Positions 58,773-64,000 of a stretch of DNA of 64,000 nucleotides are shown here, piece after piece. This DNA is from Gammaproteobacteria bacterium. GTDB taxonomy: Bacteria; Pseudomonadota; Gammaproteobacteria; Competibacterales; Competibacteraceae. The notes under the pieces were generated by a model. It worked only from the letters and a program-made list of their open reading frames with translations. It was not told the origin of the DNA and searched no databases. How positions within the stretch are numbered: the stretch's first letter is position 1; the number at the start of each line of letters is the position of its first letter. Location of the stretch: the NCBI GenBank assembly GCA_024235095.1, contig JACKNC010000001.1:1339501-1403500 (forward strand), given 5' to 3'. Both the position numbers and the translations under genes were made by a program.

Positions 58773-58892
58773 GGAGAAAGCCCCTTTAATAGTATGGTTG
58801 CGGTGAATTCCCGCGATGCGGGGAAAATCTTTAGAAAATTATACCTTGAAAGGGTGGTATCAGGATAGAAGAGTCATTTGCGACAATCATTC

Positions 58893-59858
58893 TCAATTCT
58901 CCAGGGCTGGTTCCAGCAACTCCCAACAGAGCTTCAGCACTTTTTCCGGCTGGAGTCCATGAAAACAGCTTCGCTCGTGTTCGGGCATCCGCAGCGCGTT
59001 GCAGGAACACCTTTTTGCATCTTCACGGGCAATGCGAAACTGTGGGCCTGTATGACCATACTTTTCGTGATCCGTCGGGCCAAAAATCCCTACGGTTGAA
59101 ATGCCTAGTTCAAAACCTAGATGCATGACGGCACTGTCATTAGCCAACGCCAGCGTAGCTCTTGACAACAAGGCAGCCGTTTCATTAATACTGGTTTCCC
59201 CGCACAGCACAGCGGCCATTCCCGATAGTTCCCGCGCGACCGCTTCCGCAATGGGCCGCTCGTTTGGCGCGCCGACCAGCACAATGGGTCGGGAGGCGCG
59301 CTTGCTCAGTTCACCCAGCACGGACTGAAAAGATTCGACCGGCCAACGCTTTTTCTCGCTGGCCGCGCCCGGTGCGGCAACGATCCAGCCGCCGGTTTCC
59401 AGAATGCCCTTGGCGCGTAACTTCTCCAGACCCGCGTAAACGTCGGCTTCATCAAAAAATTGAAAGACTAGCGGGCGGGGCGAATTGAAACCCATCATTT
59501 CCAGGATTTCCCAATGGCGATCCCGCTGATTGGTTTTACGGAAGCGGCGAAGCAGCGGACTGCGTTGATTACAGCGCAGCAGCCAGGGAATCGGGGTATG
59601 GCGCAAGTCGACTACACAATCGTAGTGGACTTGGCGCAACTCGCGCAGCAAGAGCCATTTTCCGCGCCAGTCGGTTTTCTTGTTGTAAACCACGACCTGG
59701 TGAATCTGCGGGCTTTTGTTCAGCAGATCGCAGGCTTTCGGGCCGACCAGCACGGTGAGTTTTGCGGACGGGAACCGGGCGGCCAGCGCCATAATCACCG
59801 GCGTGGTCATGATTACGTCGCCCAGATTGCTAAGCGTGATAACCAGAATGTGTTGCAT
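58893..59858 (-). CDS. Glycosyltransferase family 9 (heptosyltransferase-like)
   Basis: A 321-residue GT9 protein related to lipopolysaccharide heptosyltransferases. The N-terminus ILVITLSNLGDVIMTTPVIM is the family start. The C-terminal part has the donor site with GAASEKKRWPVESFQ, NDSAVMHLGFELGISTVGIFGPTD and a Cys-containing end. Which sugar is moved cannot be told. It is separated by 27 bp from the pterin-synthase-like gene on the same strand. Confidence 0.85.
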   Translation of the reverse strand: MQHILVITLSNLGDVIMTTPVIMALAARFPSAKLTVLVGPKACDLLNKSPQIHQVVVYNKKTDWRGKWLLLRELRQVHYDCVVDLRHTPIPWLLRCNQRSPLLRRFRKTNQRDRHWEILEMMGFNSPRPLVFQFFDEADVYAGLEKLRAKGILETGGWIVAAPGAASEKKRWPVESFQSVLGELSKRASRPIVLVGAPNERPIAEAVARELSGMAAVLCGETSINETAALLSRATLALANDSAVMHLGFELGISTVGIFGPTDHEKYGHTGPQFRIAREDAKRCSCNALRMPEHERSCFHGLQPEKVLKLCWELLEPALEN

Positions 59859-59885
59859 AGGTTTTTCAGGGCCGTAAGCTGTGGC

Positions 59886-60404
59886 TCAGCCCCAACGGAT
59901 AGTGTATGTGGCCCCTTGGCCAGGCGACTCGTCGATGCGCAGGCTGACGGCAATGATCCGCTCCCGCCAGCACACCGAGCGGTCACAGGTCAGTTCGGTC
60001 CAGAACCGCTCGAACAGTACTTCGGCCAGATTCTCAGCAGTCACGTTCTCTATCGCCAATACTGCGACCTCATCAGCAGGCAGCACATACCGCTTGCCAC
60101 AAAGCCGGAAGGCATACTCGCCTGGTTCGGTAGGCAAAGTTTCCATCCAGGGATTGTCGCCCGCGATGAGCACTTTCTCATCCCATTCCGCGCAAACGGT
60201 CCGTAACGCCTTTTTAAAAGCTTCGTAGCTGAGCATGCGCGGCAGCGCCGGTTCGGTCAATTCCACCGTCAGTTCCGCCTGGTAATTATGACCATGCAAA
60301 CCTTCCTTCGCGCCATCGGGAAAGACCGTCATGTGCGCCGCCGCGAACTTGAGAGTGTCCTTGCGGATATGAATGATCCAGCTCCGCATGTCATGCCCAG
60401 CCAT
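59886..60404 (-). CDS. 6-pyruvoyl-tetrahydropterin synthase/QueD-like protein, atypical active site
   Basis: 172 residues from ATG 60404, preceded by GGGAG. The zinc-binding histidines are present: FAAAH (about residue 24) and EGLHGHNYQAEL (about 36-40). The usual catalytic Cys four residues before HGH is missing (KEGLHGH instead of C-x-x-x-HGH). The usual LDH catalytic His is replaced in WDEKVLIAGDNP. Later NVTAENLAEVLFERFW and a conserved Glu near IDESPG are kept. So the fold and metal site look sound but the QueD reaction is doubtful. It may be another member of the pterin-synthase superfamily. Confidence 0.75.
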   Translation of the reverse strand: MAGHDMRSWIIHIRKDTLKFAAAHMTVFPDGAKEGLHGHNYQAELTVELTEPALPRMLSYEAFKKALRTVCAEWDEKVLIAGDNPWMETLPTEPGEYAFRLCGKRYVLPADEVAVLAIENVTAENLAEVLFERFWTELTCDRSVCWRERIIAVSLRIDESPGQGATYTIRWG

Positions 60405-60842
60405 ACCGTTGCTCCCGGTTAATCCATTAGTTGCGTAGCGACTGCCCACAGCCAACCATCAAGCGCCTTTGCTTAACCGCCGCGTTCAGCGAAGGGTTCG
60501 ACGAAGCCAGGTTGGTCAGTGTACTTAAAGGATATTGGAAATAGTGTGTCAAAAGCAGGGGCAGTCCATCATGGGAAAAGTTCAAGGTACAATTTTCGTT
60601 CGCCCCCTATTCCTTAGTCCACGTCTGGCCCAATGCATGGCGATCTCTATTTCAATGCGCAAGTGAACCGCCTAATCGAATAGGCAAATCTGTTTCCGGG
60701 CAGGTTTTTATGAGAAAATGAGTCATCAATTTGACAAATTAATGACTATGACCGGCGTCAATGATGCCTGCTGACAACACAGTCGCTGCTCACGTTCGAT
60801 CTGTGCGCCGAGTTTAATCATTCTTATAAGGACATGAATAGC
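60405..60842. other. 438-bp divergent spacer upstream of purE
   Basis: Separates the pterin-synthase-like gene from purE. No coding frame of weight is seen. The 27-bp near-perfect palindrome at 60721-60747 is its main feature. The AAGGA ribosome-binding site of purE is at 60828-60832. Confidence 0.5.
60721..60747. promoter_or_regulatory. 27-bp near-perfect palindrome, candidate operator upstream of purE
   Basis: Outer arms AGTCAT and ATGACT plus inner arms AATTTG and CAAATT share one centre (60734). Twelve of thirteen base pairs match around a single central base. It lies about 96 bp before purE. The symmetry is that of a dimeric repressor site. It does not resemble the E. coli PurR box. No promoter pair with correct spacing was found around it. 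Confidence 0.5.
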
Positions 60843-61346
60843 ATGGAAAAGACACCTTTGGTGGGCTTGATCATGGGGTCTACTTCGGACTGGAGCACTT
60901 TGGAGCATACTGCGAACACCCTGGACGCGCTCGAAGTACCTTACGAGGTTCGCGTTGTATCAGCCCATCGCACTCCTGATTTACTCTTTGACTACGCCGC
61001 CAGCGCCGAGGCGCGCGGTTTGCAGATCATCATCGCCGGGGCCGGCGGCGCCGCGCATCTACCCGGCATGGCGGCATCCAAGACGATATTGCCTGTATTG
61101 GGCGTACCCGTGCAATCCCAGGCGCTCAATGGCCTTGATTCGTTGCTGTCCATCGTCCAGATGCCGGGTGGCGTTCCGGTCGGGACGCTGGCCATTGGAA
61201 AAGCCGGCGCGATCAACGCGGCATTGCTGGCTGCGGCGATGCTGGGTCATCAATATCCCGCCATTCGCGAAGCCGTGCGCGCTTTCCGCGATCAGCAGAC
61301 CGCAAACGTGCTGAGTCAGCCCGACCCCCGGAGCAGCGCACTGTGA
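60843..61346 (+). CDS. purE: N5-carboxyaminoimidazole ribonucleotide mutase
   Basis: Moves the carboxyl group of N5-CAIR to C4 to give CAIR in purine synthesis, 167 residues. The substrate loop is LIMGSTSDWSTLEHTANTLD (about residues 8-27), followed by VVSAHRTPDLLFDYA and GAGGAAHLPGMAAS. Of two nearby ATGs, 60843 has the better spacing (10 nt) from AAGGA; 60834 is only 1 nt from it. The stop overlaps the purK GTG start. Confidence 0.96.
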   Translation: MEKTPLVGLIMGSTSDWSTLEHTANTLDALEVPYEVRVVSAHRTPDLLFDYAASAEARGLQIIIAGAGGAAHLPGMAASKTILPVLGVPVQSQALNGLDSLLSIVQMPGGVPVGTLAIGKAGAINAALLAAAMLGHQYPAIREAVRAFRDQQTANVLSQPDPRSSAL

Positions 61347-62446
61347 ACGTCGGCATCGTCGGTGGCGGTCAGTTGGCGCGGATGCTGGCGCTGGCCGGTT
61401 ATCCGCTGGGCTTGCGTTTCCAGATCCTCGATCCGGCGGTGGATGCGTGCGCCGGGCAGGTCGCGCCCCTGATTCAAGGTGACTATGACGACCCTGTGCA
61501 ATTGGAGCGACTCGCCGACTGGGCAGACGTAGTGACGTTTGATTTCGAAAATGTGCCGGCAGCAGCGGCCCACGTTCTGGCGGGACGGGTCGAGTTTCAC
61601 CCGCCCGCCGAGGCGCTGGCGAGGGCGCAAGATCGGTTGTCCGAAAAAACCTTGTTCTGGGAGATGGGCATTCCAACGCCGAATTTCACCACGATTGATA
61701 GCCTGGAGGAATTGCAGGATGCGGTGACGCGGATGAGTCTGCCCGCCGTATTGAAAACCCGGCGGCTGGGTTACGACGGCAAGGGGCAGCGCATTTTACG
61801 TATCCCCGAAGATATGGAAGCGGCTTGGCGAGCGCTTGGCGGCGTTCCTCTGATTCTGGAAAGCTTCGTTCCTTTTGAACGCGAGGTGTCGGTGCTGGCG
61901 ATTCGCTGCCGTGATGGCGCAACCGCTTTCTATCCATTGGTGGAAAACCATCATCGCGAGGGGATTCTGCGTTTGTCGCGAGCGCCCTATCTCATGCCGA
62001 AGCTGGAGCAGGAAGGTTGGGATTACGCCCACCGGTTGCTGGATCGGCTGAATTATGTCGGACTGCTGGCCATCGAGTTTTTCGTCCAGGCGGGTCGCTT
62101 AATCGCTAATGAAATGGCGCCGCGCGTCCATAATTCCGGGCACTGGACTATCGAGGGCGCTGAAACCAGTCAATTCGAGAATCATCTGAGAGCGATTCTC
62201 GGTCTGCCGCTGGGATCGACGACGGCTATTGGCCATTCGGTGATGTTGAACGCCATTAGCGATTTACCCGAACGGTCAGCGGTGCTGGCGTTGCCAAATG
62301 CGCATTATCACGACTACGGCAAAGCTTTGCGCCCTGGACGCAAGGTTGGGCATATTACCTTGCGTGGGGATGATTCCGATGCAGTATGGAAAGAGTTGCA
62401 GCAGTTGTTGCCGCGAGTTGGATTCGGACCGGAAGAGTTTGGTTAA
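61343..62446 (+). CDS. purK: N5-carboxyaminoimidazole ribonucleotide synthase
   Basis: ATP-grasp enzyme that makes N5-CAIR from AIR and bicarbonate, the substrate of PurE, 367 residues. The N-terminal motif is VGIVGGGQLARMLALAGYPL. The ATP-grasp part has KTRRLGYDGKGQR and VPFEREVSVLAIR, then FFVQAGRLIANEMAPRVHNSGH. The start is GTG at 61343, overlapping the purE stop (GTGA), so the pair is coupled. Confidence 0.97.
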   Translation: MNVGIVGGGQLARMLALAGYPLGLRFQILDPAVDACAGQVAPLIQGDYDDPVQLERLADWADVVTFDFENVPAAAAHVLAGRVEFHPPAEALARAQDRLSEKTLFWEMGIPTPNFTTIDSLEELQDAVTRMSLPAVLKTRRLGYDGKGQRILRIPEDMEAAWRALGGVPLILESFVPFEREVSVLAIRCRDGATAFYPLVENHHREGILRLSRAPYLMPKLEQEGWDYAHRLLDRLNYVGLLAIEFFVQAGRLIANEMAPRVHNSGHWTIEGAETSQFENHLRAILGLPLGSTTAIGHSVMLNAISDLPERSAVLALPNAHYHDYGKALRPGRKVGHITLRGDDSDAVWKELQQLLPRVGFGPEEFG

Positions 62447-62519
62447 AGGAATAGAAGGATTTCATCATCAGTCGACGAGGCGATGGCTACGGTGTGTTGG
62501 TCCCGCTGTTCAAGAGGAA

Positions 62520-63326
62520 TCAGGTAGGGTGAAGCGGGTATGGGGTGACATCAACAGGCTGGAATGCTTCAGAGGTCGAGGATCCCGGGAATAGATGGGG
62601 CAGCATGGGCAGAGAAATCTCATTCATCGTTTTTTCGAGGAGTGAAAAGGGACGATAGACTAATGTCTTGCGATCAAACATGTCCCGGATCGCTATTGAT
62701 CGCCGACACAGCGCCGTCCTGCTGGCCTGGACATCGAGGAGATAGGGTGTGCGCCAACCTCGATGTTCAACAGAAACGCCGGCCTGATGCAACACTATGC
62801 CTAATCGGCGCGATAAACGTGCGAGGGCGGCGGTGACTAATATATAGTAATGCTTGATCTCTCGATGAAGGCCATAAAGGATAAAAGCGCGAATAAGGCC
62901 AAGAAAGACTTCGGATTCACCATCTTTACTGACATGGCCAAAGTCCCAACCGAGGTACGGATTGAGTGCATGGGCATTGCAGGACCGAATGATGCATACT
63001 CGGGAAATTTCACCCAGTTCACGGCGAGGTAAATGGCGATTCGGATGAGTCGAGGTCAAACATTGCAAGGCTTCAAGGGGAAAGCAGGGCGCATTCGGGA
63101 GGATGACCCGCATGGCGGCGACCCATTGATCTGATCGGCGATGTCGGACAATGAAATGAGTGGTGTAGTGTTCATCATCCCAGCGATCGTGCTCTTCGCC
63201 AAAGGGAAAATCGTCAGGATTTTCAAAGCGGCGCTCCACACAATAAACATGATAACGAATCTTTCGATGGATGGCGCGAGCGGCTTCTGTGTCGGCCAGG
63301 ATTGCTTCATAGGTGTAATCAAACAT
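62520..63326 (-). CDS. PEP-CTERM/exosortase-associated acyltransferase (GNAT-like, FeeM-type)
   Basis: A 268-residue protein of the family linked to exosortase/PEP-CTERM loci and related to N-acyl amino acid synthases. It has AIRAIHRKIRYHVYCVERRF-like entry (residues 15-34), then a GNAT-like core: HFIVRHRRSDQWVAAMRVIL, GEISRVCIIR, and EVFLGLIRAFILYGLHREIK. Members are thought to use acyl-ACP or acyl-CoA and an amino acid or autoinducer-synthase-like reaction. No exosortase is in the window. It is divergent from the E1-like gene at the right edge. Confidence 0.8.
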   Translation of the reverse strand: MFDYTYEAILADTEAARAIHRKIRYHVYCVERRFENPDDFPFGEEHDRWDDEHYTTHFIVRHRRSDQWVAAMRVILPNAPCFPLEALQCLTSTHPNRHLPRRELGEISRVCIIRSCNAHALNPYLGWDFGHVSKDGESEVFLGLIRAFILYGLHREIKHYYILVTAALARLSRRLGIVLHQAGVSVEHRGWRTPYLLDVQASRTALCRRSIAIRDMFDRKTLVYRPFSLLEKTMNEISLPMLPHLFPGSSTSEAFQPVDVTPYPLHPT

Positions 63327-63394
63327 CAGTTATCTCGTGATTTGATGGTGGTGGCTATAGCTTTACTCACTGACAGCCTACATTCCGCAATTCC

Positions 63395-63425
63395 CTCCTT
63401 TCAAGAAGGAGTGGCGCGAAGCGCC
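63395..63425. repeat. Two adjacent perfect hairpins, REP-like
   Basis: CTCCTT-TCAAG-AAGGAG (63395-63411) is followed one base later by GGCGC-GAA-GCGCC (63413-63425). The whole looks like a dispersed palindromic repeat unit (CCCTCCTTT...AAGGAG...GGCGC...GCGCC). It lies 69 bp upstream of the acyltransferase start, so it would also be in its leader RNA. Confidence 0.55.
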
Positions 63426-63551
63426 GGGATAGTTTGGAATATAGGCTAATCTGATTGCGAGACTATAACGACTTGGCCTGTCAGCCGACAAACAGGCTCC
63501 TGAATAACAACCTGGTTAGCAACTAGGATTGTTACATGATTCGTAAACTTA

Positions 63552-63567
63552 CGCAAATTTCACTCCA
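63552..63567 (-). promoter_or_regulatory. Weak sigma-54-like site facing the acyltransferase
   Basis: On the minus strand TGGAGTGAAATTTGCG has GG and GC 10 nt apart as in TGGCACG-N4-TTGCW, but the -24 box has two mismatches. PEP-CTERM genes are often preceded by sigma-54 promoters (PrsK/PrsR systems), which raises the prior. The leader would be about 210 nt. Confidence 0.3.
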
Positions 63568-63684
63568 TGTAACTGAACCTGTTCCTGAATATTTTTCTAT
63601 TAGACTTGTTCAAATTGCACGCTGGCAAAAGGGAGACTGAACGGTTACTCCAGGATCATTCACCGAGCGCACGGGGAAATAAAC

Positions 63685-64000
63685 ATGACACGCGATTTCG
63701 ATTATGCCGAGGCGTTCAGCCGCAATATCGGTTGGGTAACGGAAACCGAGCAGGCTTTGTTGCGCAGCAAGCGGGTGGCGATCGCCGGCATGGGCGGGGT
63801 CGGCGGCGCGCATTTGCTGACCTTGGCTCGGTTGGGCATCGGAGCGTTTCACATCGCGGATCTGGATGCCTTTGAATTGGCTAACTTTAACCGGCAGGCC
63901 GGGGCGATGCTCAGTACGCTGGGCGAGCCGAAGGTAGAGGTACTGGCTCGTCAGGCGCGCGATATTAACCCCCAGTTGGATCTCCAGCTTTTTTCTCAAG
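63685..64000 (+). CDS. ThiF/MoeB/HesA-type E1-like adenylyltransferase (partial)
   Basis: The first 105 codons of an E1-like enzyme that adenylates a protein C-terminus or small substrate. Start MTRDFDYAEAFSRNIGWVTE at ATG 63685. The nucleotide motif is RVAIAGMGGVGGAHLLTLAR (about residues 30-49), then FHIADLDAFELANFNRQAG and LGEPKVEVLARQARDINPQL. The gene leaves the window to the right. Its divergence from an exosortase-associated acyltransferase suggests a joint role, but the part seen fits several E1 subfamilies. Confidence 0.85.
   Translation, partial: MTRDFDYAEAFSRNIGWVTETEQALLRSKRVAIAGMGGVGGAHLLTLARLGIGAFHIADLDAFELANFNRQAGAMLSTLGEPKVEVLARQARDINPQLDLQLFSQ

Larger units (their letters stand above)
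63327..63684. other. 358-bp divergent spacer between the acyltransferase and E1-like genes
   Basis: Holds the double hairpin at 63395-63425 and a weak sigma-54-like site at 63552-63567 facing the acyltransferase. No coding frame is supported. It is AT-rich in its right half. Confidence 0.45.

Noticed and set aside
60731..60736. TTGACA as the -35 of a purE promoter
   Set aside because: No -10-like hexamer occurs at 16-18 nt, and the sequence is better explained as part of the 27-bp palindrome.
1..64000. tRNA, rRNA or riboswitch genes
   Set aside because: Spacers were read for cloverleaf-like ends and known aptamer motifs and none was convincing. Without a covariance-model search, a small RNA cannot be excluded.

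Overview
This is about 64 kb of chromosome from a gammaproteobacterium. The evidence is gene order: hfq-hflX-hflK-hflC-(DUF2065)-hisZ-purA downstream of mutL-miaA, dapA-bamC divergent from gcvR, rhlB divergent from trxA-rho, and purE-purK. The base composition is moderately GC-rich. The genes for glycogen phosphorylase, PEP carboxylase, GTP-type PEP carboxykinase and aconitase B, a PrkA/YeaH/SpoVR stress cluster, type IV pilus PilU and an exosortase-type acyltransferase fit an environmental, reserve-cycling bacterium such as a Competibacter-like organism. That genus-level guess is inference only.

Layout. 1-1.2 kb: start of a flagellar rod operon (flgB, then flgC off the left edge) behind a good sigma-54 promoter, then a RelB/DinJ antitoxin with a frameshifted YafQ-like toxin. 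1.25-13.3 kb: a dense leftward block of housekeeping genes (yraN, purA, hisZ, DUF2065, hflC, hflK, hflX, hfq, miaA, mutL, bamC, dapA). 13.4-17.9 kb: gcvR, phoH-PIN and cardiolipin synthase rightward, facing an AI-2E family permease. 18.2-23.1 kb: prkA-yeaH-spoVR behind a second good sigma-54 promoter. 23.2-24.4 kb: a worn accessory patch (DUF29 gene, nuclease remnant, three 38-bp tandem repeats). 24.5-30.2 kb: a large tail-anchored coiled-coil protein followed by ppc.

30.2-38.5 kb: two small unknown genes, a HAD phosphatase coupled to pilU, ggt, rhlB, trxA-rho, and a Uma2 nuclease. 38.5-47 kb: gshA, a small four-helix membrane protein, a secreted right-handed beta-helix protein with duplicated N-terminal modules, thiL, nupC and an FkbM methyltransferase. 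47.06-48.30 kb: a complete IS630-family element inserted in a CTAG site. 48.4-62.4 kb: glgP, a small unknown gene, a GT-B glycosyltransferase, argG, pckG, acnB, a GT9 glycosyltransferase, an atypical 6-pyruvoyl-tetrahydropterin-synthase-like protein, and purE-purK. 62.5-64 kb: an exosortase/PEP-CTERM-associated acyltransferase divergent from a ThiF/E1-like gene that runs off the right edge.

The central-carbon genes (glgP, ppc, pckG, acnB) connect glycogen breakdown, the C3/C4 node and the TCA cycle, though they lie in separate transcription units. No tRNA, rRNA, CRISPR array, prophage or replication origin was seen. The least explained items are the tail-anchored coiled-coil protein, the beta-helix protein, the pterin-synthase variant without its usual catalytic residues, the 27-bp palindrome before purE, and the acyltransferase/E1 pair.
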